From Vanilla planifolia (lineage: Eukaryota; Streptophyta; Magnoliopsida; Asparagales; Orchidaceae): DNA of 64,000 nt. Below, piece by piece: positions 11,013 through 22,860 of the stretch; positions within the stretch are counted from its first letter, which is position 1; every line of letters begins with the position of its first letter. The stretch is taken from the NCBI GenBank assembly GCA_023846275.1, contig CM043877.1:12755107-12819106 (forward strand), read 5' to 3'. The notes under the pieces are model-generated. The model did no database searches. It was not told where the DNA came from and worked only from the letters and a program-made list of their open reading frames with translations. Position numbers and translations under genes: made by a program.

Positions 11013-12040
11013 TTTCTTAGTTGGAAGAAGTCGTGGCACATTACTAACTGGGCAAAGATAGAGCTAGTTAGTTAGAGCCTATGTCAATCTAGATGAAAAA
11101 AGACTAAGTGGTCAATTGTTAAGGTTAAATGGAGGTTGCATTAGACCTATTTCTTGTCACTCTAAATAAAGCCCACATAGAGAAACTTCGTGTTGTGTAG
11201 AACATTTTTGAGCTATACATCATTGATTGGCTTTGCTTGGCTAAAGAGATTAAATCATCAAGCCCTACTTAAACTTATTGAAACAATATATTAATTATAA
11301 AAAATAAACATGTATGATTAAATTAAGAACATAAAAAGCTCACTTAAGTAAATAATGACCATAAAACAAAAAGTTAAATCAATCTAAATCACAATATTAT
11401 TACTATTTTTATTTTAAAACAAAAAGATTCAACTATTTGATAAAAACACCTAAACTAAAGGTCCACATATAAAAATCCACATTATAAGTACCTATGTCAC
11501 TACCAAATACAAAGTACCAAACTACCAATATGAAAATATCAAAGAGATAGATTGAAGTATTGTATATAAATTATAAAACCAAATCTCATTAATGACTCAT
11601 CCAAAAAATCCACTAAGATATATTCTCATCCATCCCCTCATAATCCCACTCTCTATGTGATGAGGAAGCATAAATAATGATATACGTACTAATTAGAGTT
11701 TAGAGAGCTCAAAAGATAATCCATTAAGTAATAAAATAACTTGAAATACCAAAATAAAGCTACTATGTGAGAAACAAATATGAGAAAAGATATCCATGAT
11801 ATAAGAAATAAAACTACAAACATAAATATTAATGTATTTCTTTATTTATGCAAATTTTCTATGTAATAATTCAAAAATGCATTTTAAAATATTCTTTTAT
11901 TTTTTAGGCCATATTTCCCCTTCTTGATTATTATTCTCTTTATCTAATAATATCCAATGGCCTCTGTGTGAAGGCACAAATATGGCTAACATCCAACCAC
12001 ATAAATGTATAATCCCATAACTATATTGTGGCTCCCTTTT
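11013..12040. other. AT-rich intergenic DNA
   Basis: No gene is recognised. The first 200 bases are somewhat less AT-rich than the rest and unlike the array. No second copy of them was noticed in the window. Confidence 0.4.
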
Positions 12041-12044
12041 TGTT

Positions 12045-12355
12045 CTTTCATATTCAACTCAAATTATTTCTTTAATTAAATAGTGCTCTAATATCATAAA
12101 TATGACAACTTTTATTTTCTTGTCATATACTCAACACAAATTATTTTTTAATTAAGCCATGCTCTGATACCAAAAATGTGGCAATCTTACTTTTTTGATA
12201 TACTTAGCTCATTTTGTTTTCTAGTTTAGTCATGCTCTGATATTACAATGTCAAAAATTTATTTTTTTTGTCATATATTCTAACTCACTTTGTTTTTTTT
12301 AATTAAATCATATTTTTATATCACAAATGTGATGTCCTTTATTTTTGTCATAAAT
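12045..12355. repeat. tandem 75-bp units carrying a primer-binding-site motif
   Basis: About four units start near 12045, 12121, 12197 and 12269, and a fifth begins at 12346 (spacings 76, 76, 72 and 77). Each reads roughly TGTCATATACTCAAC...TTAATTAA..CATGCTCTGATACCA..AATGTG. The second unit holds an exact GCTCTGATACCA (12161-12172), the complement of the tRNA-iMet primer site TGGTATCAGAGC. The others are mutated versions of it. In gypsy elements this site directly abuts the LTR, so the units look like an amplified LTR/PBS junction on the minus strand. Confidence 0.7.
12161..12172 (-). other. retrotransposon primer binding site (tRNA-iMet type)
   Basis: GCTCTGATACCA on the plus strand is an exact 12-base reverse complement of the iMet-type primer site used by many plant LTR retrotransposons. 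ATGTGGCAAT follows, consistent with the end of a minus-strand LTR to the right. Confidence 0.6.
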
Positions 12356-13235
12356 TTAATTCAATGTCTCCCAATTTTAGAATTTAAACAAACAAAACAT
12401 TTGCTAGATTTTATTTGTCTTTTAATTTAACTATAGATTAATTAATATTTATATTCATAACATGATAATTACAAAGTTTATATCTATAACTACTAATTAT
12501 AAACAGCTTAATTTAATAACTATGAAAAACTAAAACTATTACAACAATCATATGTTAGAGTTTTCATAATTTCTTTATAATATTACAACCAATTTTTGCA
12601 TACAGATATAATACTAAATTTATCATATGATCGATAAGTCATTCAACACAACTCTAATTATATAAACCTTTAAAATTTTTATTTTTCTTATTGGTTATTC
12701 TTATGAGTATTCCTCTGTTCATTATAATTCTATTATACCTAAAATATTAGCATAAAAAAAGATTAAGTTAACCATCATTATCTTAGTAAGATATCTCTAA
12801 CAATAAATAAACATATAAAATAAGCAATAATCTAAGATAATTGTATGTAAGGTCCAATCACAAACATCAACATAATGTATAAGCATAGAGACTTATTCAT
12901 GTTAAAATATAAAAAATATAATATACTATAAAAAGGAAAATATGTTACAATATATACAAAAATAGCAAGCATATAAAGCTTATTATATTTTAAATATTTT
13001 TCTTAATGTGGTCTTTCTCAGTGACATTTATTTCTATTTAATTAAGTAAACCTTATGATGGTTAGTGTCATCGCTCCCTCCCTCTCATAGGATAGTTAGT
13101 TAGTATCATCATTTTAGTTAACTTAGTTATAATAAAAAATTTATTTATTGATTTATTTTATCATATTTTTATGCGTAATCCTACTCAGCCTTTTCATATT
13201 TTCAATATTGATATATTTATGATAAATTTAAATAG
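12356..13235. other. AT-rich DNA, possibly part of a long LTR
   Basis: No gene is seen. If the primer site at 12161 belongs with the LTR terminus near 14744, this stretch lies inside a minus-strand LTR of about 2.5 kb. That link is inference. Confidence 0.3.
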
Positions 13236-13450
13236 TGTAGCCCACTAGCCACTATCCACCTCACAATGACAATGTCAAGCATTTTGCACGTTGGCTACTA
13301 GACACCTCACAATTGCAATATCTCAATCTTATGGCACCCTAATCATTAACCACTTCATGACGATAAATGTCAGTGATGTGACACACTAGTTATTAGCCAC
13401 CTTATGATGACAATATCTCAATCTTAAGGAACACTAGTCACTAGCTGCAA
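13236..13450. repeat. short degenerate tandem repeats (ACTAGCCAC..CACCTCACAATGACAAT)
   Basis: Variants of CACTAGCCACTATCCACC / CACCTCACAATGACAAT / ATATCTCAATCTTA recur three to four times within about 215 bases. Units are imperfect. No coding content. Confidence 0.55.
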
Positions 13451-14238
13451 ACAATAACATATTTTAATTTTAGAGAATTCAATTTTCATTAATATTATTT
13501 TATAAATATTCAACTATCATTTCTTTAATTTATTTTCACATGTATCTTTTTTTTTCAAAGAATTTAACTAGATGTATATCTTTGCATTAATACATCCAAC
13601 ATCATGCTTACATAGTTAATCATGTCAAATATTTTTACATAATAATTTTTCAACATTAAATGACATACATCTAGTTAGAAGTATAAATTTTTATGTAATC
13701 ACATATAGTAGTACTACATTAGTACATCAATGTCACATACTTTATACAAAATTCACATAGAGGATCTTAGTTTTAATAATTAGTAATATATCATGTATAC
13801 AAGTATAATATTAATGTTATAATATCTACCTCACATTTTTTCTTATTTTTCTCACTTATCTTTTTAGTTAATCAAATTTTTTATTTCTTAATTTTAACCT
13901 ATCAAGCAACACATATCTCAACTTAATATAGAAAATTATGAAATTCTAATTTACCATGACTTGTAATTTCTCCATCACAAAACTCCTTAAATCATGAATA
14001 TGAGCTTTTTCATTTTGCCTTCCTCAGTTTTCCCTTTCTCCCAAAACCTTAGCTTGCAAAACTAAAGAGATTTCATATACCATCAAGCTAAAAGCTAAAT
14101 AAGATCTTATTTAGAACCAAATCTTATCTTATATTATAAAAAATAATGGAAATCAAAAGAAAGAATCACAAATGATGGGTTAGAAAACTCATGGATCCTT
14201 GTTGTCACTTGTTTTCCCCAAATCTCCTAAACAATAAC
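13451..14238. other. AT-rich DNA, no gene recognised
   Basis: Nothing is distinctive apart from being contiguous with the LTR-like segment at 14239-14744, whose counterpart at the right edge of the window is cut off before this part could be compared. Confidence 0.3.
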
Positions 14239-14744
14239 ATAAAACTCTAATTAGAATCTCATATAATGATTATTTCTTAAAATCTCATGAATTCCAAGTT
14301 AAAGTTGGCCAAATAAAAGAGAGTTTTTAATTTTTCAAACTTACATGAGGTTCTCAACGATACAAATTGGTCACAAGTATCCGATTCCCTAAAAAGGATG
14401 ATGGCAATTGACATCTTCATCATTGAGGAAGTGGCTCTCTAACAAACCTTTTAGCTAGTGAACTTCAAATCCCTCCTTAGGGTTCGTGTTGGGCATGTGG
14501 TCCAGAGAGGAAGAAAATGTCATTTTTGGAAAAAAATGAAAAACTATATATACTTTGTGAGTTTATGAACTTTGATAATTCACAAAAAATCCAAATGAAC
14601 TCCAATTGACACAAAACAAATGTTAGATTTTTTATGAGCTTTTTCAAATTATATATTCATTTTTTATATTTTTATATACTTTAATTTCTAAAGTTTTGTC
14701 ATATATTTTAATTCATATAGGATTTGATGATCGAGGATGATTCA
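14239..14744 (-). mobile_element. LTR-like segment, inverted copy of the window's right edge
   Basis: Read on the minus strand it is colinear with 63478-64000. Matches include CTTGGAATTCATGAGATTTT, a shared TTGGAGTTCATTTxGAATTT block and the terminal TTTGATAATTGAGG region. The plus-strand copy opens with TGTAACACCTC, a common start of plant gypsy LTRs. The minus-strand copy has the corresponding but mutated terminus near 14733-14744. The similarity runs to the last base of the window, so the repeat is longer than seen here. Confidence 0.7.
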
Positions 14745-14965
14745 TATACCCACTGTCTTGCACATATTTCTAGTACTGACACAAAACCAACATAGTTATA
14801 GTCTTAGCCCAACACCCATCATCACATACAAAGTTGTAGTAAAAAATCTCAATGAGATCTATCAAAAATAATGTCATATCAAATAAAGGCATGATTCTTG
14901 ATCAATACCTACCACATTATCATAAATACTAGTCGTGAATCCTATTGTACATTTTGTCTTCACAC
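14745..14965. other. AT-rich DNA between two repeat segments
   Basis: No feature recognised. Confidence 0.3.
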
Positions 14966-15225
14966 CACTGTTTGATGATAACAATATTATTGTGTTGTTA
15001 CTAATGCGTTATATTGAGTGATTTTTAGATCATGCATTTCAAGATCAAATATGAATTAATTAATTAGAGAACTTGATCGAAGTGTTTCATGGAACAATTT
15101 ACATGTGAAGATATTTTAATGAGTGGTTGTGGTTTTGCTCAAGCTTAGCTCAACTAGCAGATCAAAGATTCTTTGTCCTTATTTTTGATAGAATGGCCAC
15201 CCATCAAGAGTTCATCATCAAAACT
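14966..15225 (+). repeat. dispersed repeat, inverted copy at 43745-44002
   Basis: The segment opens with CACTGTTTGATGATAACAA and closes with CCATCAAGAGTTCATCATCAAA. The reverse complement of 43745-44002 follows the same order of words: TTTGATGACAACAA, a GATCATGCAT-like block, AATTAATTAGA, a GTGGTTnTGCTC block and CCATCAAGAGT. TTTGATGATAACAA openings are common in plant copia LTRs, but no element boundary is assigned. Confidence 0.6.
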
Positions 15226-16254
15226 TTAATTTGATTTGATTATGTGGTGCATTAATTGACATTTATCTCCTAGTTCTTTTCTATTTCATCTACATTTAAG
15301 GAACGAACAAAGCTTTAGAGCATTTTGAGGACACTAATGACTTATGTAAGAAATGAAAATTAATCACTCCTAAACAATCATAACCTTATGATCCTTCAAA
15401 ATTTGATTAACAAGGAGTTTAAAATTCTAGAAAATAAATAGACAAGATTCTCCTTATAAATTATCCTTTTTTTCATATACATGTAAATCAAAATTTTACA
15501 ATTTGTCAATAATTTATATATAATAAAAATTACTATCATTGAATCACAATATCACCATAAAATGATAACACTATGATAAAAACTATATTATCACGTTAAA
15601 TACCATATCACCATAATAAAATTGCATCACTATGATAAAAACCATCATATTACCATGATGAAGTCCACATCACAAAGTTTCTAGTAAGTTTATAAAAAAG
15701 TATATCATATCAAATCTATATTACTAAATAATTATCTACAGCATGACTTATTTTTAGTCTTTAACACCTATTCTAAATATCATCACTCATCATATATCTA
15801 TCTCATGTCTAATAGTGTAAATATGAGAGTGGGTATAAAAATTTAGTGGATAAATTAATAATGGGAATAAATAGTTAAGAAAAATAAAAATATCATAAAA
15901 TATACTTGATCTCAAGCACTGTATAAGATACATGACATCAAAGATAGACAAGATTATATCTCTACAACTTTATAAGAATATAATTTTTTTTTTAAATATA
16001 ATATAAACTATGCTACAACCTTTCATATGTAAAGCACAACTAGTTTCACTTCTCTTTATATAAACAAACTTATATAAAATACTTTTTTATATAAAATTTT
16101 CAAACTTTTTATTCAATCTTAGTTGTTTTCATTTTTATTTAACATCTCATTTTAAATAGTAAAGGTAATTGTTTACCCTAATAGCTTTCATCTTTGGGAT
16201 CTCATCTCATCTCTCCTTACAGCTCATCACATCCATCATTAGATTACACAATAA

Positions 16255-16257
<3 letters not shown>
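15226..16257. other. AT-rich intergenic DNA
   Basis: No gene is recognised. Some ATCACCATAA/TATCACCATGA words repeat loosely around 15545-15665. Confidence 0.4.

Positions 16258-16307
<50 letters not shown>
16258..16307. repeat. (TA)n microsatellite
   Basis: Fifty bases of uninterrupted TA dinucleotides. Confidence 0.95.
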
Positions 16308-16310
<3 letters not shown>

Positions 16311-16600
16311 AATCATCTTGATAAATCTCAACCACTAGATCACATGACAAACAATGAACACTAGATTATGTAATAGGAAGCTCAATCCCTAAGGTTCAAT
16401 GCTAGTGATGCCAATATCTCTAGATCACATAACAAGTGGTACTATGGGATAAGGCCAAAGGGGAAACATGATTTTTTGTATTACTTATTACTCAAAGGAT
16501 GCTTAAAACTTAAAAAAATTCTTTCTTTCTTCTTCTTTTTATTACTTTTACCATATCACATAAAGATTTTATCTATTAAGCAAATTATTCTCAATTTGTG

Positions 16601-16603
<3 letters not shown>

Positions 16604-16651
<48 letters not shown>
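16604..16651. repeat. (TA)n microsatellite
   Basis: A second TA run of 48 bases, about 300 bases after the first. The sequence between them is ordinary AT-rich DNA. Confidence 0.95.
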
Positions 16652-16653
<2 letters not shown>

Positions 16654-17099
16654 TTTTACTCGCTATGCTTAAAGTTATCGAAACTCACATTCTTGCTCTT
16701 TTTATTATAGACATGTAATACTATACTAGGTCAACTTTGCAGTATTATTTATGAAGAATCATAATATATATGCACATGCCAATATATCATGCTACTCACC
16801 TCAAGATAGTTAATGTATAAGTATAAAAGAATGATTGTTTATACTATATTATTTAATATAAAAATTTCAAAAAGAACTCACTATTTGTATCATAAATTAT
16901 TCTATTTATCTACCTAAAGTTTTGGGAAATCTCTCTAATTCCACCATTCTTCATTTCATTTTCTCATTGGATTTTCCTTATGCTAACAACAAGTTAAAAT
17001 AATCTTCAACTCCTTCAATGATTCTTCACAGATCTACAATAATGGCTCTTTTTTTAATTCATTATTGATTTCTATTTGGTTTCCCTAATCCCTCCATAT

Positions 17100-17560
17100 A
17101 ATTGTACAAGTATGTTACCCTTCTTTGTATTGTACGATAATACATGAAAATGCATATACCTTTATTAGTTTGACACGATTTGACAAAGAGTTAAAGAATA
17201 ATATTGTTTCAATTTTTCTTATCATACTATATGATCATTTTCATCATACACATTTCTTCTTTCTCTTTTATGCATTTCAAATGATAGTTTATATGATTCT
17301 TCTCAATTTTTGCATCTCATTGTATAGTAAAATTTTATATATTATATTTTATGGCATTTACATTGCTTTCCTCTACTCATTTTATCATATGATCATCTTG
17401 TACAGTATGTCATATCGTACGAAATTCTCAATCCATTGTCTACTCGTATTAGCATGTATGATTGGCTAATTCATATGACTAAGAAAATACAACCCAACAT
17501 CTTTAGATTTAACATAGTTTGTTTGCTCATCATATCATACTATATGATCATGTGGTATCT
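17100..17560 (-). repeat. AT-rich repeat, inverted relative of the 47-kb tandem repeats
   Basis: The minus strand contains TATATGCATTTTCATG...ACAATACAAAGAAGGG. This parallels TATATGCATGAAAATT...AAGTACAAAGAAGGG at 47412-47450. The 114-codon frame at 17125-17469 is Tyr/Phe/Ile-rich translation of this AT-rich repeat and is not considered a gene. Confidence 0.45.
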
Positions 17561-18370
17561 TATGGTATGATAAATCTTTATTCTTTTAACTTCTTTTTTA
17601 CACATCTTATTGATGTAAATCGTGTGAGAACGACGCACAAGAGGGGAGGGGTGAATTGTGCTTTTCGCTAAAATTTAGATTTTGAAAAATTCTTTCAATT
17701 AAAAACGTTTGTAAATAAATTGTGAAATAAAAACGAAAATTGCAATAATAAGACAAGCAAACAAAAGACAGATTTTTAGGTGGTTCGGCCAAACCCGTGC
17801 CTACATCCACCCCCGATCAACCCGATCGGGCTTCCACTAACCACTCCCTTTTGCCGAAGCCGGTAGGGGTAAACCAAGTACAACCGGTGCTCCAACGAGA
17901 CACCAAAAATCCGAACAAATCCGGCTACAATAATGCATAAAATTTTTACAATCGCAATGCATACAAAAATCCTACACCTTTAATTTCTCAAAGCAAAGTG
18001 TCACAACTTAAATGTTACCGAATGATGCAACGAAATGTGGAAGAAAGCTGTCGAAATTTGAGAAGAAGGTTGAGCCCGTAGCTCCCACAAGTATGCCAAT
18101 TGTTGCTCTCGGTTTTGGCCTTTTTCCTTAGTTTTTGAAGATCTTTGCAAGTGGATTCATCCATCTATAAGTTGTAAGATGTCCTATATATATAATCCAC
18201 CAAAAAGCAATTCCAAACGGCTAGAAAAACGGTAAAAAAGAAACCGGAAAATAGCCGTTGCCTGAAGCCCGAAAAGGAGAGCAGCAGCCGTCCGATCCCA
18301 CTTCAAGAATGGACGGATGGATGGACTTCTCGGCTTGATCATCTCCAGACCGTCTGATCCGGGCGGACTT

Positions 18371-18577
18371 GATCTGAACCATTGGATCCCACGCGCTGAA
18401 CGAACGGCGCTGATTAAACAGCCGTTCGAAATTACTCTCGCCCGTTGGATCTGGGCGGGCTTGATCTGCGCCTTTGGATCCTGCGCGCTGAACGAACGGC
18501 GCTAATTAAACAGCCGTTCGAGATTACTCTCGCCCGTTGGATCTGGGCGGGCATGATCTGCGCCTTTGGATCCTGCC
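18371..18577 (+). repeat. 92-bp tandem repeat with hairpin
   Basis: Units start at 18371, 18463 and 18555 (the last partial), period 92. Each full unit carries CGAACGGC and GCCGTTCG as a perfect 8-bp inverted repeat with a 12-nt loop (18401-18408 with 18421-18428; 18493-18500 with 18513-18520). Units also share GTTGGATCTGGGCGGGC. Confidence 0.85.
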
Positions 18578-18600
18578 GAAGTTATAAGGTGGGATTTTTA

Positions 18601-18642
18601 GTCCCACACTGCAGAATGAAATTTTGCACAGCGCTTTATAAT
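18601..18642 (+). promoter_or_regulatory. snRNA-type USE plus TATA in repeat copy 1
   Basis: GTCCCACACTG (18601-18611) resembles the plant upstream sequence element RTCCCACATCG of U-snRNA and 7SL genes. TTTATAAT lies at 18635-18642, 24 bases downstream to TTATAA. Repeat copy 2 has the same words at the same spacing. In plant snRNA genes this short spacing is the Pol III arrangement (family knowledge). GTGGGA and TCCCAC around it also form a small hairpin. Confidence 0.45.
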
Positions 18643-18777
18643 AGATTTGCGCCGTTTAACCTGCGAGCCACTTTGGGGCTGGCTCCCCCCCTCCTCGACC
18701 GGGATTTCATTCCCCGGTTCAGGTTGACTTAGCCATGCACTGTTCTTTGACCGTTGACCGCGCTGAAGTTAGACTTA

Positions 18778-18852
18778 GCCGAGCTCCTCTCGGCAGGCTT
18801 GGCTTAGCCAGGCACTGTTCCGTTGACCAGCGCAAGCCGAGCTGCTCTCGGC
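18778..18852 (+). repeat. paired short hairpins (GCCGAG...CTCGGC)
   Basis: GCCGAGCTCCTCTCGGC at about 18778-18794 and GCCGAGCTGCTCTCGGC at about 18836-18852 are perfect 6-bp stems within an imperfect tandem repeat. The same occurs in copy 2 near 25749. Confidence 0.6.
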
Positions 18853-19340
18853 GGTCTTTGGGCGGGCTTTGCTCGCCCTTTCGGGTCATCCAAATTTTTA
18901 TATTTTTTATTTCTAAAAGGCCTGGACGGGCTATTTTGACGCCGGGTCGACCCGCCCATGCTACAGTGCTTTTTCCCGAGACTTTTGCTGTTTTAGGGTA
19001 TTTTTGACGAATTTTTTAGCCACAAATTTGAATATAAATGTATAAAAATAATTTTATATTCTTATAGTATTATAAGTTAATTAAGTGGCTATGGAAAGAA
19101 ATTCGTAAAAAACGATTCCATAATAATATTAAAAAATCAAATACCCATGTCTATACATTTTGTCAAATATGCTTGGCCCAAAAATGAAAATTCATTATTA
19201 AATAATTTTATAATATTTTTAAATGTTAATACTACTAGTGTGCCACATAATCTCAAGGTTTTGACATATCAAATTCAAGAGAAATAAAAAGACATTTAAT
19301 TATAAAACATCTTGCGCATGTCTCAAAAATTCCTTCAGTA

Positions 19341-20495
19341 ATAAATAGCTTAGTTTTGTAATTATCACATCAAAGGGTACAACACTTATCACATAATAAG
19401 ATTCTATATATCATATTATGCAATAACCTTTTTACTTATATTCTAGTATCTTCTTTTAGTTGTATTATTCAATCTGTTTGTATGATTATCCTGCTCATAA
19501 AAAAATATTATATAATAATGTGATATCATAAAAAAATATTCTCAATTGCTTTCTATTCATCTTATGATACTAAATGATGTTTGGTACCAAATGGAATGAT
19601 TCCTTTTATTCTAGTTTTTTGCCATCCATTTTATATATATTATATTATAGAATCATGTAATTTATGTTGTATGACCTAATAAAAACTTTCCAAATTTGTA
19701 TATAGTTTCTAAATTATTTTCCACATTTTTGAAATGTAAACAAACATTAAACACAATCATAAAAAGGTCTAACGAGTGTGTTTGCCCCTTTGAAATGTCT
19801 ATCTAGGCTATTAGGTTGTACTTTCCTTTCTAGTTTCATACCTAGATTATTACAAATCTTTCTTGAGCCATTTCATTAATTTTGCACCTAGTATCTATGT
19901 CTAAGTTTTCTTAAATATCCTCCTTAGGATTAAAATTACTTTGATACCACTCATGTGGCAACCACTCACTAGTCTTCTTAGATTTTAGCACCACATCATT
20001 TATTTTTTTATCTTTCCAATTAACACTTTGAAAACATATAATCATTATTTGCTTTTGAAAAAGTAACGAAAATATCTATTACAATCAAGTGGAAAGATCA
20101 AGTTTTCACATTACTTTTTAAAAGTACATATAAATAAAATATCAATAGTTAAAAAATAGTTTACATATCTTTTTGTTAAATTAAAATAAAGATAAAAATC
20201 ATGCATCTAATGATAATTATAGCACATTATAAACAATCATGTGCTAGTTTTAGCTCTATTATGCTTATAAAGTGTCTTTCTTTAATCTAAAATTACTATG
20301 CCAAAATAGACACGATCCAATAGATACTAACTCAATGACAAATACACTATATACAATGAAATACAATGTTTAGGTAACTATATACACGGGTTATTTGCAA
20401 CACTATAATATAAATAAAGTTTGAGAGAAAAAAATAAAAAAAGGTAATTATCATATAAACCTTATATCACATTAATATTTAGAGCTTTTACACAT
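19341..20495. other. AT-rich intergenic DNA with a weak PBS-like motif
   Basis: No gene is recognised. At 19938-19949, ACTTTGATACCA followed by CTCATGTGGCAACC resembles a mutated minus-strand LTR/primer-site junction like the one at 12161. This is a weak hint of another gypsy remnant. Confidence 0.35.
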
Positions 20496-21060
20496 TTTAA
20501 TATGTCTACGAGGTGTTCTCGACCTTAGTCCTCGAGAGCAAAACTTTTTTATGAGTCGTTATATCAAAAGTGAAGGCATGATAATGGCTAAGAACTCTGG
20601 AAGATAAGAAGAAAAATGAGATTTTTACCACAAATAGATTGAATTCTTTCAGAACATACTCCTTCAAGAAGTTGTGACTTTATGAAGTTCTAAATTTTAG
20701 AATTTTGAATTACTTCATACATTATTTTCATCCTATTATATGAAAGTTTGGATACAATATTTTATTACCAAATTAAAAACAAATGGTTTTGACTAATAAT
20801 ATAAAATTTCACAAATTTCGTGCCCAGCAAGCCTATCCATACTCACATGTGAGAGCCACCCACATGTGTTCGTCAGGGCCAGACCACTGTTCTCATGTAT
20901 AGGTATTGTTCCCAAGCATGCATAGGCTTTTGACATGCATGTTGACTATAATACCTTGATAGGGCCATAATGAATAAGGTGCAAAAGCATCTAACATGCA
21001 TTCCACATGTTATACCCCGGTGAATAAGATCTTGAATGTGGTGTAATCTCCAATTTTAAT
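20496..21060 (+). repeat. direct repeat, left member
   Basis: Matching order with 22360-22860: a CTCGAGAxC start, AAAGTG, a GAAGAAA-rich block, GATTGAATT, AATTTTAGAATT, TTGAATTxCTTCATAC, a TGGTTT block and GCCCA. The GC-richer part after GCCCAGC also corresponds loosely. The pair could be LTRs of an old element of about 2.4 kb, but no primer site or tract places the ends. Confidence 0.5.
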
Positions 21061-22359
21061 ATTTTCACAAGAGTTTTTGATATTGAGTTTTTTATTTTTT
21101 AATGTCAATAATAGCACAAATAAGCTCTTTCTTCACTTGTATTTAGATGATAAAGAGTTCTCTTTATTTATTTCATTAGAGATATCTTTTATATTCATCA
21201 TATGAGATAAATTTTTATCAACTTGTAAAAGAGTTTTAAGTACCTTTTTAGTCTTTACTATAATAAGTACTTTGTTATATTTGTAATTTTTTAGAAATTG
21301 CTCCAGATTCACTTTCCATTACTTTTGTAGTATGCATCCTATCATTTTATAATGATCATAATACATTGAGGTTATAACGATAATCATTATCATAACATAT
21401 TAGAGAATATTTTTTGTTGCCAATTTTTTGAGTTATACTCAAACTTCTTAATATTTTGTCATTCTAGTTTTATGTCATTCTTCTTTTTAATAGACATAGC
21501 AAATGTATTGACTTATTTTAAAGAATAAATAAAAATAAGATAATTTAGTGATAGTAGAATAATATAGACTTGTAATATACTTGATAATATCTGCATCTCA
21601 TTAATAGGTATTCTCAAACTCATGGCTTGTCATCAAAACTATGTCATATATTTTTACAACATTTGTTCTTCTGAGTGTCATAGATTATGCCACTTTCTCT
21701 ACTTTTTCTTTATGTAACTCGTGGGGTAAAATTCTTCTCAAATTAATTTCTTAAATTAACACAAAATCATTTCTATTATAACTATGTAATTTATTAGGCG
21801 TGCATTCTATAAGATTAATGCATAACTCATCATTTTCAATTAAACATATACACACTTTATTTGTTGATAAATAGTTATATAAAGAGAAATAAGTCTTTAA
21901 CTTTTTTTACTATGTATTTAATTTCTCTATATTTATTATATCAACATACATGTGATAATTAAGTATAGCATTCATTTTGAAAGAACATTGTCAATTCTCT
22001 GATATCAAAAATATGAGATTGATATCATTCTTATCTTTATCTCTAATTATTTTAAGATTAGTACTTAATCTAGATTTTTTAAAATTATGAGTATTTTCTT
22101 TTAATAGATTATTTTTTAAATTAGTCGTAGAAAGAAATTAAGATTTTATGACCATCTTTATTAACACTTATACTTATTGGGCTAATAGAGCTCTCTGTGT
22201 CTCTAAGCTTGTTGGTTAAATAGTTAATATAGTCGTCTCGACTAAAGCTTCTTTAATCTCTTGATTCTCTTTTGAGACTTTCTTTTTGACTATCTTCTTC
22301 TTTCCGCTTTCCATTGGTATCAAATTGAAGTATTTTGATATTAAAAATAATATTATTAG
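21061..22359. other. sequence between the two direct repeats
   Basis: AT-rich, no protein recognised. At about 21995-22010, TCTCTGATATCAAAA on the plus strand is a mutated minus-strand primer-site-like motif. This would fit retroelement debris. Confidence 0.3.
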
Positions 22360-22860
22360 TCTATAAGACGTTGTCACCTCGAGACCTCGATAGTAGACTT
22401 TCTTTTTTGAGTCACAACAACGAAAGTGGAAGTGTAAAAATGATGCAAAACTATGGAAGAAAGAAAAGAAAAGAATGCTTTTATCGAAAAGAGATTGAAT
22501 TACCTTAAAAGGTTTTCCTTTAAGGGATTTTGAATTCATAAAACTCTGAATTTCAGAATTATAAATTGCTTCATACACGTTCTCATCTCTAAATATAAAG
22601 CCTTAGCTATAATGTGTTATTAGAAAATAAAAAAAAACATGTGGTTTGAACCAAAAATATATAATTATTTAAATGTTTTGCCCAATTAGCATGACCCAGT
22701 GTATGGGCATCCCCCACACTCATTTGCTCAACTAGGGCATTATTCAAGTGTGTGGTATTATTCCTTCATGCAAAAGTTAATTGCTATGGTATTGTTGGTC
22801 AACCTACTACGCTCATTCAAACCACGTAATAGGTAGGTGGCAAACACGACACATATGTAG
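22360..22860 (+). repeat. direct repeat, right member
   Basis: Counterpart of 20496-21060, offset about 1.87 kb. It includes CTCGAGACCTCGATAG, ATTGAATTACCTT, TCAGAATTATAAATTGCTTCATAC and a GC-richer end after GCCCAATTAGC. The open frames at 22216-22578 and 22817-23159 are in this repeat and its flank, with no recognisable domain. Confidence 0.5.

Larger units (their letters stand above)
17614..19340 (+). mobile_element. GC-rich repeat copy 1 (LTR-like, about 1.7 kb)
   Basis: The copy starts near TGTAAATCGTG, has CACAAGAGGGGAGGGGTGAATTG at its head, then GTGGTTCGGCC...CTACATCCACCCCCGATC. The GC/CpG-rich core follows at about 18250-18980 and an AT-rich tail ends near GCGCATGTCTCA. Copy 2 at 24486-26268 has the same order throughout, including a nearly identical tail. 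The head motif is a familiar component of plant LTR-retroelement repeats. No protein domain is seen, and open frames in the core (18317-18505, 18445-18732, 18735-19007) are by-products of its low AT content. The element class is not established. Confidence 0.7.

Noticed and set aside
17125..17469. 114-codon frame that looks membrane-like
   Set aside because: Its Phe/Tyr/Ile/Leu content follows from T-rich repeat DNA related to the 47-kb tandem units; no start context, no homologous motif.
18601..18700. A bona fide U-snRNA or 7SL gene after the USE/TATA
   Set aside because: The sequence after the TATA was inspected and no snRNA or SRP RNA sequence was recognised, so only the promoter-like signature is reported.
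18317..19007. Three overlapping open frames of 62-95 codons in GC-rich DNA
   Set aside because: They lie in the hairpin-bearing repeat core. The protein repeats simply mirror the 92-bp DNA repeat, and copy 2 at 25 kb does not keep the frames.
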